DNA of 64,000 nt, taken from assembly GCF_018304965.1 (NCBI RefSeq), contig NZ_JAGQED010000005.1, positions 170,250 to 234,249 of the forward strand. Reading direction: 5' to 3'. Position 1 is the first letter of the stretch; each line of letters starts with the position of its first letter. Shown one piece after another: positions 10,433-21,370 of the stretch. Below the pieces are notes generated by a model. It was not told the origin of the DNA. It made no database searches and saw nothing but the letters and a program-made list of their open reading frames with translations. The stretch is from Collimonas antrihumi. Lineage in GTDB: Bacteria; Pseudomonadota; Gammaproteobacteria; Burkholderiales; Burkholderiaceae_D. A program made the position numbers and the translations under genes.

Positions 10433-11416
10433 ATGATTAGTTCTTTACCGATTTCTGCTGCCCCCTCTGATGCTAATAACGCGGTTGACGATTCTTTCCA
10501 TATCGCCTTCTGTGTCGACGACCACTATTGCCGCAGCATGGGAGCGACGATCGCCTCCATCATCGCCAATAGCCCGGGCGTGGTTTTCACTTTTCATGTG
10601 TTCGCCTTTTCACTTTCCGAGGATAACCGCAAGCGCTTCAAGGAGCTGGAACAGATGTACCAGCTCAAGACGCACGTGCATATCATCGATCCGGCGGTAT
10701 TCCAGCCGTTCGCGCACATCTCGCAGTTCTCCTACTATTCACCGACCATCTTCACGCGCTTGCTGATCCCCTCCACCTTGCGTGGAATGTGCGACAAGGT
10801 TCTCTACCTGGATGCAGATATCCTGTGTGTCGGCAGCATGGCTGAGTTGCTGCAAATGGATTTTGGCGATAGCGCGGCGATTGTCGTGCCGGACGCCGAT
10901 GAAACCACCAGAAGACGCTGCGCAGCCTTGCATTTGGCATCGCAAAAATATTTCAATTCCGGTGTGATGTACATGCACGTGGATAACTGGACGGCCCAGG
11001 AAATCACTGAGAAGACCATCCTTGCCATCCTGGAACACGGCAAGGACTACAGATTCCCGGATCAGGACGCACTCAACGTGGTACTGGAAGGAAAAATCAA
11101 GTACATCGACAGGAAATGGAATTTCCTCTACGACCTGATCCACGACCTGGAAAAAGACAAGCGCCAGATGCGCGATATCGGTGCGGTGGTCTTCATTCAC
11201 TTCGCCGGCGCGGTAAAACCCTGGAACGACTGGTGCTTACATGCGTCCAGAGACTTGTTCGTCAAATACCAGGCGCTTTCGCCTTGGGCTGATCTTGCGC
11301 TTGATCCGGTGCCAAGAAACTATAAGGAGATGAGGATGTATTCCCGTTTCCTGATGAAACGGGGCCAGGTACTGGACAGCTTCAGGTGGTACATGAAATA
11401 TCTGGCAGCCCGGTAA
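10433..11416 (+). CDS. Glycosyltransferase family 8 (LPS core type)
   Basis: 327 residues from an ATG at 10433, seven bases past the rng stop. The frame is open further upstream inside rng, but that part is not protein-like. The GT8 fold is shown by FHIAFCVDDHYCRSMGATIAS, the metal-binding DAD at residues 127-129 (VLYLDADILC), YFNSGVMYMHV, FPDQDALN and HFAGAVKPWNDWC. WaaI/WaaO/WaaJ-type relatives add glucose or galactose to the LPS outer core from UDP-sugars at the inner membrane. It is clearly paralogous to the minus-strand gene at 12529-13488. The exact sugar and linkage cannot be told. Confidence 0.9.
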   Translation: MISSLPISAAPSDANNAVDDSFHIAFCVDDHYCRSMGATIASIIANSPGVVFTFHVFAFSLSEDNRKRFKELEQMYQLKTHVHIIDPAVFQPFAHISQFSYYSPTIFTRLLIPSTLRGMCDKVLYLDADILCVGSMAELLQMDFGDSAAIVVPDADETTRRRCAALHLASQKYFNSGVMYMHVDNWTAQEITEKTILAILEHGKDYRFPDQDALNVVLEGKIKYIDRKWNFLYDLIHDLEKDKRQMRDIGAVVFIHFAGAVKPWNDWCLHASRDLFVKYQALSPWADLALDPVPRNYKEMRMYSRFLMKRGQVLDSFRWYMKYLAAR

Positions 11417-11465
11417 GCGCATCGTTTCTGAAAATTTTCCGTACCCTTTGCAAATCGATTCGAAC

Positions 11466-12512
11466 ATGGCAATCTCGCATATTCTGATATGCCGCACCGA
11501 TAATATCGGCGACGTCATACTCACGCTGCCTCTCACCGCTTATATCAAGCAGCGCTTTCCGGGCGTAAAAATCAGCTTTCTGTGCCGGGCCTATGCGGCG
11601 GCGGTAGTTCGTTATTGCTCCACTGTAGATGCGGTGATAGAGATGGAAAGCCTGGTCGATCCGGTGGCTTATTTCGCCGGGTCGGATATCGATGTCATCA
11701 TCTTTGCCCAGCTCGACAAGCGCCTGGCGGCAGCGGCGCACAAAGCCAGGGTACCGGTGCGCATCGGCAATGCCTATCGGACCTGGTTCAACTGGTGGCA
11801 TTGCAACCGCCCGGTACATTTCACCAGGGGCGGTTCCAACAGCCACGAGGCCCAGCTCAACTTCAAATACCTGCGTCCGCTAGGCATCGATACCATTCCT
11901 GAGCTGGCTGCCATTCCGGCCATGTATCATTTCAAGATCCCTCACGATGCGGCGCTGGACCAGATGCTGCGGCCGTATCGCTTCAACCTGATTTTCCATC
12001 CGAAATCCAACGGCCATGGCAGGGAATGGCCGAGCGATTATTTCGTGCAGCTGGCAAGATCCCTGGGCAAGCAGCAAGGCCTGCACGTGTGGGTGACCGG
12101 TAGCGCTGCGGAAGGCCAATGGCTGGCTGAACACGCGCCGGAACTACTGCAGTTGCCTAATGTGAGCAATGTCTGCGGAAAATTCACGCTAGCCGAATTA
12201 GCGTGCTTTATCAACGCGGCAGACGGCTTGATTGCCAGCGGTACCGGGCCCTTGCATATGTCTGCAGCCTTCGGCCAGCGCACAATCGGCTTGTTTCCGG
12301 GCGCCCGCTCCATGCACCCCGGCCGATGGGGAGCCCTCGGCATTCGCGCAAGATCGTTGTGTCAACCGGTTGTTGACTGCAATGGCTGCAAAATCAAGCA
12401 TGCGCTTACTTGCGATTGCATGAGGAATATCTCACCGGACCTGGTGGAAAAAAATGTCCTGGAGTGGGTCGGTCAAAAGCGCACTGCTGATGACCAGGTC
12501 GGCGTCAAGTAG
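11466..12512 (+). CDS. Glycosyltransferase family 9 (heptosyltransferase family)
   Basis: 348 residues from an ATG at 11466; a TTG 18 bp upstream is the alternative. Family-9 landmarks are the N-terminal ILICRTDNIGDVILTLPL, HPKSNGHGREWP and, near the end, ADGLIASGTGPLHMSAAFG followed by GLFPGARSMHPGRW. Family members transfer heptose or other sugars from ADP- or UDP-donors onto the LPS inner core. It probably forms a pair with the GT8 gene before it and ends 16 bp from the end of the facing operon. Confidence 0.88.
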   Translation: MAISHILICRTDNIGDVILTLPLTAYIKQRFPGVKISFLCRAYAAAVVRYCSTVDAVIEMESLVDPVAYFAGSDIDVIIFAQLDKRLAAAAHKARVPVRIGNAYRTWFNWWHCNRPVHFTRGGSNSHEAQLNFKYLRPLGIDTIPELAAIPAMYHFKIPHDAALDQMLRPYRFNLIFHPKSNGHGREWPSDYFVQLARSLGKQQGLHVWVTGSAAEGQWLAEHAPELLQLPNVSNVCGKFTLAELACFINAADGLIASGTGPLHMSAAFGQRTIGLFPGARSMHPGRWGALGIRARSLCQPVVDCNGCKIKHALTCDCMRNISPDLVEKNVLEWVGQKRTADDQVGVK

Positions 12513-12528
12513 GCAGCAAACGATTCGA

Positions 12529-13488
12529 TCAGGGAAAAAATTTATTCAGCAGGTATTTAGCGTACCAGACCGTGCTCTGTCTCCACTTGCCTGTTTTGCG
12601 CAGGCCTTGCGAAAACATGCGCATTTCCTTGTAGTTTTTCGGCGGGTATAAGGCAACCCCGGCCCAAGGCGACAAGGCCTGGTATTTAAAAAACAGGCTG
12701 TTGGATGAATTGCAACACCAGTCATGCCAGGGCTTCAGTCTGCCGACGAAGTGGACAAACACCGCATCTCCGGAAATCTTCTTGTTGCTGGCAGTTTCGC
12801 CAAACAAATCGTACATCCAGTTGAATTTCGAATCGATGATCTTGGCCCTGCCATCCAGTACGATGTTCAAGGCATCCTGGTCCGGGAAAGAAAATTTCTT
12901 GCTGCTGGCAAGAATAGCATTTACCGCGTGATGCCAGACATCGCTCGCCATCCAGTTATCGACATTGATGTAGAGCACGCCGGAATTGAAGTACTGCCGG
13001 CTCGATAATTTCAAGGTGGCGATCTGGTTCTCCGCTATCGATCCTACATCGCCGACGGCCGCCACCACGCAATCACTGATATCGATAGCCATCAGCTCCG
13101 CAATGCTGCCTTGGCAGACGATATCGGCATCGAGGTAAAGCACCTTATCGGCGACGCCATGCAGCGCGCCTGCAATCAGGAGTCGTGTAAAAATCGCCGC
13201 TGAATATTGACTGAAACTGGGAAAATCCGCAAATTCGTCAAATATCGAGGGATCGATTATCCGGACATTGATCACGGTCTGATAACGGGCTTCAATCTGC
13301 CGTAGCCTGGCCGCATTTTCATCCGAAATCGACGGTGTCAACACGTGAAAAACCAAGGCCTGGCCACGGTTGTTTTCCAAGACCGACACGATCGCCACAC
13401 CCATGCCCAGAAAATAATTGCTGTCTACGCCGAAGGCGATATGCAATGGTTGCCGACCGTTGGTCTTTTCTTCCACGGGAAAATTCAT
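12529..13488 (-). CDS. Glycosyltransferase family 8, paralogue of 10433-11416
   Basis: 319 residues. The metal-binding DAD lies at residues 120-122 (VLYLDADIVC), with YFNSGVLYINVDNW, FPDQDALNIVLDG and HFVGRLKPWHDWC. It shares long stretches with the plus-strand GT8 protein (RIIDPSIF vs HIIDPAVF, AIFTRLLI vs TIFTRLLI, YQALSPWA in both), so the two arose by duplication. It is the last gene of a minus-strand LPS operon and begins 3 bp after the stop of the GT9 gene. It probably adds a hexose to the LPS core; specificity is unknown. Confidence 0.9.
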   Translation of the reverse strand: MNFPVEEKTNGRQPLHIAFGVDSNYFLGMGVAIVSVLENNRGQALVFHVLTPSISDENAARLRQIEARYQTVINVRIIDPSIFDEFADFPSFSQYSAAIFTRLLIAGALHGVADKVLYLDADIVCQGSIAELMAIDISDCVVAAVGDVGSIAENQIATLKLSSRQYFNSGVLYINVDNWMASDVWHHAVNAILASSKKFSFPDQDALNIVLDGRAKIIDSKFNWMYDLFGETASNKKISGDAVFVHFVGRLKPWHDWCCNSSNSLFFKYQALSPWAGVALYPPKNYKEMRMFSQGLRKTGKWRQSTVWYAKYLLNKFFP

Positions 13489-13491
13489 CTA

Positions 13492-14607
13492 TCAGCGCCC
13501 CAAAACCTCTACCACCTGCGCGACTGTGATTGCCTTCACCCAATCGCGACGGCTGGCGGTGGTGATCACCACGCTATGCTCCTGATCTATCGGCGCCCAT
13601 TCCGGATTTTTCTGGCGCATCAGGGCAACCACCGGAACCCGCACCGCGTTGGCAAGATGCATGACTGCCGTTTCAACCGAGACGATCAAATCGCATTCAA
13701 GCAACATGGCTGGCAGCTGGAAAAAATTCTCCTGCGCGCTAAACAAGCGCACCTGCTGCGCAGTGTATGGTGCAAAAAATTTTGCGGCGTTCTCCATCTC
13801 TTCCGGCACAACGTTGACGATGAAATGCGCGCCACGCCAGGCGTCCAGCTGGTTTACGGCCGCGACCAGTTCAACAACGCGTTCCAGCGGCCAGCAGCGC
13901 TTGTTATTCTTGGCATAGGGGTTGATGAACAACAGCTTGCCGGCAGCAGGCGGCTCCTGGTATTTGAATCCCCATTCGCGCAACTGATCCTGCGCTGCAA
14001 GTTGCCATTGCGGCGGGATATGCACAAAAGGGAAGCGCGAAGCCGGCTCGCTGGTCATGCCGAACAGCTGCTGGAACCAGCCGGCATAGACGTCGCTGAT
14101 ATGCATGCCGGATCGTACGCCACGGTCCGGATCGAGTGCGGCATCCAGTTTGCGATACGCCAGGTGCTTATGCAGTGCAAGCATCCCGGCAGGCTTCTTC
14201 ATGCCGACGACAAACCCGCGCGGACTGATTTGACGTGCCATCGTTGCGTACATCGGCGGGCGCAAGGTCGACAACGACACTACCAGCGGATAATCCTGCT
14301 GTTGCGCTTCTGCGATCGATTTCTCATACAAATCCGGACTATAGGTCTGCTGATAAACCTTGGCGACAAAAGGGCATTCCGCCAGCCAGTCATACAAGGC
14401 ATATTTTTTCAGGAAAGGCCATGCAGCAACCTGCCTGGTGCGGCGCACCTCATCCACCCAAATGTGGATTTTGATATCGGGGAAAGCCTGTGCGAAAGCC
14501 TGGAAACAGTTTTGCAGATAAGTGAAATCGCCGAGCGCAAGATGGGCGATAAATAAAATCTTATCTGTTTTTCTTAATACATCGCCGGGAACAAGTTGTG
14601 CTGTCAT
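13492..14607 (-). CDS. Glycosyltransferase family 9 (heptosyltransferase-like)
   Basis: 371 residues starting MTAQLVPGDVLRKTDKILFI at an ATG. It shows a family-9 pattern: ILFIAHLALGDFTYLQNCF, then LLFINPYAKNNKRCWPLERV and ECDLIVSVETAVMHLANAVRVPVVAL. The typical TGP of the acceptor loop is replaced by SVETAVMHLA, as in more distant GT9 members. It probably acts on the LPS core together with the adjacent GT8 and MsbA. It is 70 bp downstream of msbA. Confidence 0.85.
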   Translation of the reverse strand: MTAQLVPGDVLRKTDKILFIAHLALGDFTYLQNCFQAFAQAFPDIKIHIWVDEVRRTRQVAAWPFLKKYALYDWLAECPFVAKVYQQTYSPDLYEKSIAEAQQQDYPLVVSLSTLRPPMYATMARQISPRGFVVGMKKPAGMLALHKHLAYRKLDAALDPDRGVRSGMHISDVYAGWFQQLFGMTSEPASRFPFVHIPPQWQLAAQDQLREWGFKYQEPPAAGKLLFINPYAKNNKRCWPLERVVELVAAVNQLDAWRGAHFIVNVVPEEMENAAKFFAPYTAQQVRLFSAQENFFQLPAMLLECDLIVSVETAVMHLANAVRVPVVALMRQKNPEWAPIDQEHSVVITTASRRDWVKAITVAQVVEVLGR

Positions 14608-14677
14608 GAGATTTTCTTGTGATTTTTTTGAAAATGAACATCTGCTATCTCAAGCATATTGCTTAAGGTCTTCACCA

Positions 14678-16435
14678 TTACATTTCCACATTCACGACGT
14701 CCTTGGAAAACTGGAGGTGATACAAATTTGCGTATGCGCCGCGCTTGTCAAGCAGTTCGTCGTGCGTACCAACTTCGACGATACTGCCGTTGGAAAGTAC
14801 GACGATACGACTTGCCCGCTCGATGGTGGACAATCGATGCGCAATCACGAATGTGGTACGGCCCTGCATCAGTTGGTCCAAAGCTGCCTGCACCGCCCTT
14901 TCTGACTCGGTATCCAACGCTGATGTGGCCTCGTCCAAAATCAGGATAGGAGCATCCTTATAGATAGCGCGGGCCATCGCCAGACGCTGCCGTTGACCAC
15001 CCGACAAGCGTGAACCGTTATCACCAATTTGTGTCTCGTAACCCTCAGGTAAGCCTGCGATCATCTCCGTCAGATGCGCGGCCTTGGCAGCTGCTTCAAC
15101 CCGCTCGCGACTCGGGGCACTGTCGCCGTAGGCGATATTGGCCGCGATGCTGTCATTGAATAGCACGACGTTCTGACTCACCATGGCTATTTGCGCCCGC
15201 AAGCTAACCAGCGAGATCTCCTCGACTGGAAGGTCATCCAACAGAATACGGCCTTCGGTAGCCGAATAAAATCCAGGGATCAGATTGACCAATGTCGATT
15301 TTCCGCCGCCGGACATACCGACGAATGCGATGGTCTCGCCTGGCTCTACGCTAAGATTAATTGCTTTCAATGCCGGCTTGTCTTGGCCCGGATAAGTGAA
15401 GCCGACATTAGAAAATTCTATTTTCCCCAGAACGCGTTTGTCCAAATGCCTGCCGCTTGTCCGTTCAACGGGGCTGTCAATCAACTTGAACACCGCTTCC
15501 GCTGCCGCCATGCCACGCTGTAGCGGACCATTCACTTCCGCAAGCTGCTTCAGTGGCACCTGCAAAGCGATCATGGCGGCCAAAAACGATACGAAATCGC
15601 CGGCCGTCAGCTGAGAGTGACTTGCCTGCACCAGCCCCATCGTAATCATCACCGACATGGCGCAAGCCATCATGATTTGAGTAACCGGCACCGTGGCGGC
15701 AAAAGTGCTGGTCATCCGCATGCTGTAATGACGCAAATTTTCGGCCGACTCTTCAAATCTTTTCTTCTCATAGGCTTCGCCACCGAATACCTTGATTACC
15801 TGCTGCGCCCGCGTAGTTTCCTCGATCACCTGCGTCAACTGCGCATTGACGTCGAGTGAATCCTTATTCAGTTTTTTCAATCGCTTGGCAGTCGTGCGTA
15901 CCACCAGGATCATCAGCGGCATCAGTACCAAGGCAACGATCGTCAGTTTCCAGCTGATAAAGAGCATGTAGCCCAACAACCCCCCGACGGTTAGAACGCA
16001 GCGCACGATGGAGGTAAACAATTTACTGATCATTTCTATGATTTGCTGCACTTCAAACATGATCGAATTGATCACACGCCCTACCGTATGGGTGGCATGA
16101 AAATCAATCGACACATTCAAAATACGATTGAACATCTGCTGACGCAGTGCATTCAATACCCGGGTGGATACCCAGTTAGTCATGTAGGTTGTCAAAAAAG
16201 TAGATGCACCGCGTGCCACAAATGCACCAATCACGGCTACCGGCACCAGCCACAGCGGAAAAGTCGGTTTTTCGACGAACCCATGATCCAGCAAAACCTT
16301 GAAAATATAGGCTACCAGTGGTTCTGTTGCTGCTGTCACTACCATGCCAAGAAGGCCCAAGGCCAATCGCTTTTTATATGGCCGATGTAGTATTGCAAGA
16401 CGCTTGAAATATGTCGTGTAGGAAGAAGTGCTCAT
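14678..16435 (-). CDS. msbA: Lipid A/LPS flippase MsbA (ABC transporter)
   Basis: 585 residues from an ATG at 16435; a TTG codon directly before it is the alternative. A six-helix exporter domain is followed by an ATPase domain with Walker A GMSGGGKST (about residue 372), signature LSGGQRQRLAMARAI, Walker B ILILDEATSALD and the switch histidine in VIAHRLSTI. Length fits a half-transporter that works as a homodimer. MsbA flips core-lipid A to the periplasmic face, which fits its place between the O-antigen ligase and core glycosyltransferase genes. The upstream ligase stop is 3 bp away. Confidence 0.94.
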   Translation of the reverse strand: MSTSSYTTYFKRLAILHRPYKKRLALGLLGMVVTAATEPLVAYIFKVLLDHGFVEKPTFPLWLVPVAVIGAFVARGASTFLTTYMTNWVSTRVLNALRQQMFNRILNVSIDFHATHTVGRVINSIMFEVQQIIEMISKLFTSIVRCVLTVGGLLGYMLFISWKLTIVALVLMPLMILVVRTTAKRLKKLNKDSLDVNAQLTQVIEETTRAQQVIKVFGGEAYEKKRFEESAENLRHYSMRMTSTFAATVPVTQIMMACAMSVMITMGLVQASHSQLTAGDFVSFLAAMIALQVPLKQLAEVNGPLQRGMAAAEAVFKLIDSPVERTSGRHLDKRVLGKIEFSNVGFTYPGQDKPALKAINLSVEPGETIAFVGMSGGGKSTLVNLIPGFYSATEGRILLDDLPVEEISLVSLRAQIAMVSQNVVLFNDSIAANIAYGDSAPSRERVEAAAKAAHLTEMIAGLPEGYETQIGDNGSRLSGGQRQRLAMARAIYKDAPILILDEATSALDTESERAVQAALDQLMQGRTTFVIAHRLSTIERASRIVVLSNGSIVEVGTHDELLDKRGAYANLYHLQFSKDVVNVEM

Positions 16436-16438
16436 CAA

Positions 16439-17734
16439 TCAGGCTGCTTTCAGTTCTTTTTTTCGTTTTATGATACAGGCAAGAAATACCGCGACGCTCA
16501 TGCTATACACGCCGCCCAAAACACTCCAAAAAAACATCATGTCCGTAAGACCGAAGACAAAAAAACCCAGGCAAAGTATTAAACCCATGCCAGCGGCGGT
16601 TTTTACCACACCATCCGGATGACGAATGTCCCGAATAAAGTAGTAGCCTGGAACGAAATAGATCGACAAGATTGCCAGCAGGCCAAACACACCTAGAATC
16701 GCCATATTGAATAGAATTTCATTGTGAGAGTGCGAAAACGAGGTCGCCATGGGGGTAATTATGCGACGCGCGGATAAATCGTCCAACCTGTCACTGAAGT
16801 TCTCCCGTCCGACTCCGACAATCGGATTTTCCTTGAACAGCTCCCAGGAGGCTCGCCAGAGTTGCAAGCGGATTCCAAGCGCAGTATCGGCATTTTCCCG
16901 GTCTGCATACAGGGTTATATCTGTTTTGGCTGCAGCGAGCCTGTTTTGGACCACGCTATTAAAGGTGAATACAGTTCCCAGCGTTGCCAGTACCAATACA
17001 AGAATAGCTATCCTGTAACGAACGCGTATATTCCTGAGCAGCATGAAGCCAGTTAAAGCAAAAACCGGGATTGCAATCCAGCTGCCTCTGGTTTGAGACA
17101 AAATGGTGACATAGATACCCGCACAACAAGCTAAGACTTTGAATCCGATCGCCAGTTTTTCCTCACGTTCGCTCCAACCTATGGAAATTAGCGCCAAGAT
17201 GCCGAACAATAACGCCATGTCAGAAAACGGGATGGTAGCCAGAAAACCGATATTTGGTGGGCGTAAAACCCCACCCTTCGTAATTACATAAATTTTTATA
17301 ACGGCTAGCAGCACGCCTACAACAAACGCCCATTGTATTTTTTTTAAATAATTCAGCGGCAATTCCAAAATTACCCATAACACCGGTACAAACAGAGCGA
17401 TTCTGATTGCCGTATCATAGTATTTGACCGCAAATATCCCGGTCAAAATTTGATTCAGTAATACTGCAAGAGTTAGCGACGCCATGGCTAGATGAAGCGG
17501 CCAGTAGTCTTTCAGCAGCTGACCAAAACTTATTCCCGCCGGATTGTAACGGCATCCCGCCGCCACAATAGCCAGAAGGAAGAGAGAAAACAGACAAGCA
17601 TTTCCAACGTTGTGCAGTGATATCGACAACAATGGAAACAGCATAATGGCAATGAATACTGGCCACTTAAAATAAGACGACAAATTTTTCTCCGAATTTA
17701 ACGCAGAGTATTTCTGCTGATGAGTATCTGCCAA
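16439..17734 (-). CDS. waaL: O-antigen ligase family membrane protein (WaaL/Wzy_C)
   Basis: 431 residues with about 12 membrane helices. A periplasmic loop late in the protein includes ENPIVGVGRENFSDRL and FSHSHNEILFNMAILG, the Wzy_C-type region with the histidine/asparagine/glutamate motif. WaaL-type proteins join undecaprenyl-linked O-polysaccharide to core-lipid A in the periplasm. The only start giving a full first helix is TTG at 17734; there is a stop four codons further up and the first ATG lies inside helix 1. A polymerase role is possible, but the msbA neighbourhood favours ligase. Confidence 0.8.
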   Translation of the reverse strand: MADTHQQKYSALNSEKNLSSYFKWPVFIAIMLFPLLSISLHNVGNACLFSLFLLAIVAAGCRYNPAGISFGQLLKDYWPLHLAMASLTLAVLLNQILTGIFAVKYYDTAIRIALFVPVLWVILELPLNYLKKIQWAFVVGVLLAVIKIYVITKGGVLRPPNIGFLATIPFSDMALLFGILALISIGWSEREEKLAIGFKVLACCAGIYVTILSQTRGSWIAIPVFALTGFMLLRNIRVRYRIAILVLVLATLGTVFTFNSVVQNRLAAAKTDITLYADRENADTALGIRLQLWRASWELFKENPIVGVGRENFSDRLDDLSARRIITPMATSFSHSHNEILFNMAILGVFGLLAILSIYFVPGYYFIRDIRHPDGVVKTAAGMGLILCLGFFVFGLTDMMFFWSVLGGVYSMSVAVFLACIIKRKKELKAA

Positions 17735-17796
17735 AAATTCTTGTCAACTCAAGATTCATATGATGATGGTCGCTGCCGCCAGGCAGATAGCATGCG

Positions 17797-20700
17797 CTAA
17801 TACTCAACCACAACCGACTCCTTGCCCAGTTTCTCTACCAGAGAACCTTGCAACTCATCATTTGGAGCGACACGCCAAGCGTCACCAAGCATTATTTCGC
17901 AAGCCACGCCGTTCCCGGAATAGCGCAGAGTCGTCGGCAATCCATTTTCAGAACGATGCGGCGTCAGCACATTTTTCAGATAGGCGGGGTCGATTTGCCG
18001 ACCTGAGGAAGCAAGCGACAAGACAAACTGGCGGCCGTAATGAATCCGCGCGGTGGCGATATCCATCACCTTTTCTGCCGATACCCGCAAACCGCCATTA
18101 AAGCGATCTTCCGATACCTTGCCCTGCACCACCAGAAATTCGTCTTCCTTGAAGAACGCCTTGTTCGGCTCGAACTGTTCGTTATAAACGGTGACATCGA
18201 CAGTCGCACTGCCATCATCCAACGTGACGATCATCATCTTCCCGCGCTGGGTCATTTGCGTCCGCAAGCCGGAAATGATGCCGGCCAGGGTGCGCGGTTC
18301 GCGCGAAGGTTCCAGGCTTCCCAGCGGCGTACGCGCAAAACGGCGCGCCTCCGCAGCGTAGGCATGGAACAAATGTCCTGACAGATAGAAACCCAGCGCG
18401 ATCTTCTCTTCGGTCAATTTTTGCTTGTCAGTCCACGGCGTTGCCTGCACGTATTCGATAGGCGCTTCAAGATCGCTGTCGTCGCCGCCAAACAGGCTGA
18501 CCTGATTGGCTGATGCCAGTTTCTGATCTGCAGCCTCCATCGCGCGCGGCACCGAAGCCAGCAGAATCCCGCGGTCAACCTTGAAGCAATCGAACGCACC
18601 TGCACGTATCAGCGATTCGATGGTGCGGCGATTGATCTGGCGCTTGTCCACACGCAGGCAGAAATCAAACAGATCGACGAAAGGTTTTTCCTTGCGCGCC
18701 GCGATGATGGCTTCAATCGCGTTTTGCCCCGAGCCCTTTACCGCGCCCAGACCATAACGGATGAAAGTAGCCTTTTTACCCGGCTCGCCTTCAGGCGTAA
18801 AACGATAATCCGATAAATTGATGTCCGGCGGCAGCAAGGTCAACTTGCACACGACCAGCGAATCCTCTACCAGGATCTTGACCTTCTCCGTGTCGTCCAT
18901 CGCCAGCGACAAGTTGGCGGCCATGAACGCGGCGGGGTGATGTGCTTTCAGATAAGCAGTGTGGTACGACAGTAAAGCATATGCGGCAGCGTGCGACTTG
19001 TTAAAGCCGTAGCCCGCGAATTTTTCCATCAAGTCGAAAATCTCGTCGGCCTTGGCTTCGGTCAAGCCATCCTTGGCTGCACCGTCGCGGAAAATCTGGC
19101 GATGCTCCGCCATTTCTTCGGCTTTCTTTTTACCCATCGCCCGCCGCAGCAAATCCGCGCCGCCGAGCGAGTAGCCGCCAACCACCTGCGCCATCTGCAT
19201 CACCTGCTCCTGATACACCATGATGCCGTAGGTTTCGGACAAGATGCCTTCAGTGCGCGGGTCAGGATAGTCGAAGCGTTCGCCGTGCTTACGTTTGCAG
19301 AAATCCGGAATCAGGTCCATCGGACCCGGACGATACAACGCCACCAGCGCGATAATGTCCTCAAAGCGGTCGGGACGCGCATCTTTCAGCATGCCTTGCA
19401 TGCCGCGGCTTTCCAGCTGGAACACGGCGACCGTTCTGGCGGCGGTCAGCAATTCATAGGATGCCCGGTCGTTGAGCGGCAGTTTTTCCAGGCTGAAATC
19501 GGCCATGGCCGGATCGAGCTGCTTGATGTAGCGCACCGCGCGATCAAGAATCGTCAGCGTGGTCAAACCCAAAAAGTCGAACTTGACCAGGCCGACGGCT
19601 TCGACGTCGTCCTTGTCGTATTGCGAAACAACGCCAGCATCGCCACCCTGCGTATACAGCGGGCAGAAATCCGTCAGTTTGCCAGGTGCGATCAACACGC
19701 CACCGGCATGCATGCCGATGTTGCGCGCGATGCCTTCGACTTGCTGCGCCAGGTTCAGCAGCTGCTTGACCTCTTCTTCATTCTCCAGACGCTCGGCCAG
19801 CATCGGCTCTTCCTGGATGGCGTCGGCAATCGTCACGTGCTTGCCCGGCTTGAACGGGATCAGCTTGGAGATGCCGTCGCAAAAATTGTAGCCAAAATCG
19901 AGCACCCGGCCGACGTCGCGGATAGCGCCTTTGGCCGCCATCGTACCGAAGGTGGCAATCTGCGACACCGCATCCTTGCCGTACAAATCCTTGACGTGCT
20001 GGATGACGCGATCACGCCCTTCCTGGCAAAAGTCGATATCGAAGTCGGGCATCGATACCCGTTCAGGATTGAGGAAACGTTCGAACAGCAAATTGTATTT
20101 GAGTGGATCCAGGTCGGTAATCTGCAGCGAATACGCCACCAGCGACCCGGCGCCCGAACCCCGTCCCGGTCCAACCGGTACACCGTTCTGTTTGGCCCAG
20201 CGGATAAATTCGGCAACAATCAGGAAGTAACCAGGGAAACCCATCTTGATGATGGTGTCAGTTTCAAACTTCAGCCGGTCCTGGTAGCGCTGGCGCTGTT
20301 GCTCGCGCTTGGTTTCGTCAGGAAACAGGTGCACCAGGCGCAGCTCCAGGCCTTCCTGCGATTGCTGTATCAGGAACTCGCCGATCGTCATGCCGTCCGG
20401 CGTCGGGAAATCCGGCAATTGTGGCTTGCCCAGTTGCAGTACCAGGTTACAGCGCTTGGCAATTTCGATCGAATTTTGCAAAGCTGCCGGCATATCGGCG
20501 AACAGCTCGGCCATTTCGGCTTGGGTCTTGAACGATTGCTGGTCGTTGAAGCGACGCACACGGCGCGCATTGGCCAGCATTTCACCTTCGGCGATACAGG
20601 TGCGCGCTTCATGCGCGATGAATTCTTCCTTATCCAGGAACTGGATAGGATGGGTAGCCACCACCGGCACATTGAATTTGGCCGCCAGCGCCACTGCCTG

Positions 20701-21264
20701 ACGCACATGCGCTTCCATATTGGGCTGATCGGCGCGTTGGATCTCGACATAGAAATTGTCGGGGAAAATAGTCGCCCAACGTTCAATGCAACGTTCAGCC
20801 AGCCCCACGTTACCGTTATCGATAGCAATGCCGATGTCGCCAAAGTGGGCGCCGGACAAAGCAATCAGGCCATTGCCGCCGCTCTGCTCTTTCAGCTCCG
20901 CCAGCCATTCAGCGCGAATTTCAGCGCGGCCGCGGTGCAGGTTTTCCAGCCAGGCGCGGGACAGCTGCTCGCATAATTGCAAATAACCGCCACGGTTCTT
21001 GGCCAGCAACAGCAAGCGCGATGGTTTGTCGCGGTCGTCATCATTGGTGATCCAGACATCGCAGCCGATAATCGGCTTGACGCCTTTTCCGCGTGCAGCC
21101 TTGTAGAATTTGACCATGCCAAACAAATTGGCCAGATCGGAGATGCCAAGTGCTGCCTGCTGATCCTTGGCTGCGGCTTTTACTACATCGTCGATGCGTA
21201 CCAAGCCGTCGACAATGGAATATTCAGAGTGGAGGCGGAGATGAATAAATTGCGGTGTCGTCAT
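17797..21264 (-). CDS. dnaE: DNA polymerase III subunit alpha
   Basis: 1155 residues. An N-terminal PHP domain ([17 protein letters not shown]) is followed by the polymerase core with [20 protein letters not shown] and [13 protein letters not shown], which holds catalytic aspartates. The middle [20 protein letters not shown] is highly conserved. A C-terminal OB fold ([20 protein letters not shown]) is also present. Length is that of the replicative DnaE1 type. It is divergent from trhO, with about 106 bp between starts. Confidence 0.98.
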   Translation of the reverse strand: MTTPQFIHLRLHSEYSIVDGLVRIDDVVKAAAKDQQAALGISDLANLFGMVKFYKAARGKGVKPIIGCDVWITNDDDRDKPSRLLLLAKNRGGYLQLCEQLSRAWLENLHRGRAEIRAEWLAELKEQSGGNGLIALSGAHFGDIGIAIDNGNVGLAERCIERWATIFPDNFYVEIQRADQPNMEAHVRQAVALAAKFNVPVVATHPIQFLDKEEFIAHEARTCIAEGEMLANARRVRRFNDQQSFKTQAEMAELFADMPAALQNSIEIAKRCNLVLQLGKPQLPDFPTPDGMTIGEFLIQQSQEGLELRLVHLFPDETKREQQRQRYQDRLKFETDTIIKMGFPGYFLIVAEFIRWAKQNGVPVGPGRGSGAGSLVAYSLQITDLDPLKYNLLFERFLNPERVSMPDFDIDFCQEGRDRVIQHVKDLYGKDAVSQIATFGTMAAKGAIRDVGRVLDFGYNFCDGISKLIPFKPGKHVTIADAIQEEPMLAERLENEEEVKQLLNLAQQVEGIARNIGMHAGGVLIAPGKLTDFCPLYTQGGDAGVVSQYDKDDVEAVGLVKFDFLGLTTLTILDRAVRYIKQLDPAMADFSLEKLPLNDRASYELLTAARTVAVFQLESRGMQGMLKDARPDRFEDIIALVALYRPGPMDLIPDFCKRKHGERFDYPDPRTEGILSETYGIMVYQEQVMQMAQVVGGYSLGGADLLRRAMGKKKAEEMAEHRQIFRDGAAKDGLTEAKADEIFDLMEKFAGYGFNKSHAAAYALLSYHTAYLKAHHPAAFMAANLSLAMDDTEKVKILVEDSLVVCKLTLLPPDINLSDYRFTPEGEPGKKATFIRYGLGAVKGSGQNAIEAIIAARKEKPFVDLFDFCLRVDKRQINRRTIESLIRAGAFDCFKVDRGILLASVPRAMEAADQKLASANQVSLFGGDDSDLEAPIEYVQATPWTDKQKLTEEKIALGFYLSGHLFHAYAAEARRFARTPLGSLEPSREPRTLAGIISGLRTQMTQRGKMMIVTLDDGSATVDVTVYNEQFEPNKAFFKEDEFLVVQGKVSEDRFNGGLRVSAEKVMDIATARIHYGRQFVLSLASSGRQIDPAYLKNVLTPHRSENGLPTTLRYSGNGVACEIMLGDAWRVAPNDELQGSLVEKLGKESVVVEY

Positions 21265-21306
21265 GGCCGGTATTTTACCCCGAGGCCTTGCCCGCCACGG
21301 GCAAAA

Positions 21307-21336
21307 TTGGGCAATCCCGCTCTCGGCGTTTATAAT
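21307..21336 (+). promoter_or_regulatory. Predicted sigma-70 promoter for trhO
   Basis: TATAAT at 21331-21336 is preceded, with an 18-bp spacer, by TTGGGC at 21307-21312. It lies 35 bp before the trhO ATG in the dnaE-trhO divergent gap. The -10 is perfect and the -35 is weak. Confidence 0.55.
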
Positions 21337-21370
21337 ACTGCTAAATCAACGACTTACCGAGAAATACACC

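Noticed and set aside
13345..14556. 403-codon open frame antisense to the GT9 and GT8 genes
   Set aside because: It crosses two well-supported minus-strand genes and their junction, with no ribosome site or known domain.
18991..20976. 661-codon open frame antisense to dnaE
   Set aside because: It lies wholly within a clear dnaE gene. Its composition is that of a reverse-frame shadow of GC-rich codons and it has no recognisable motif.
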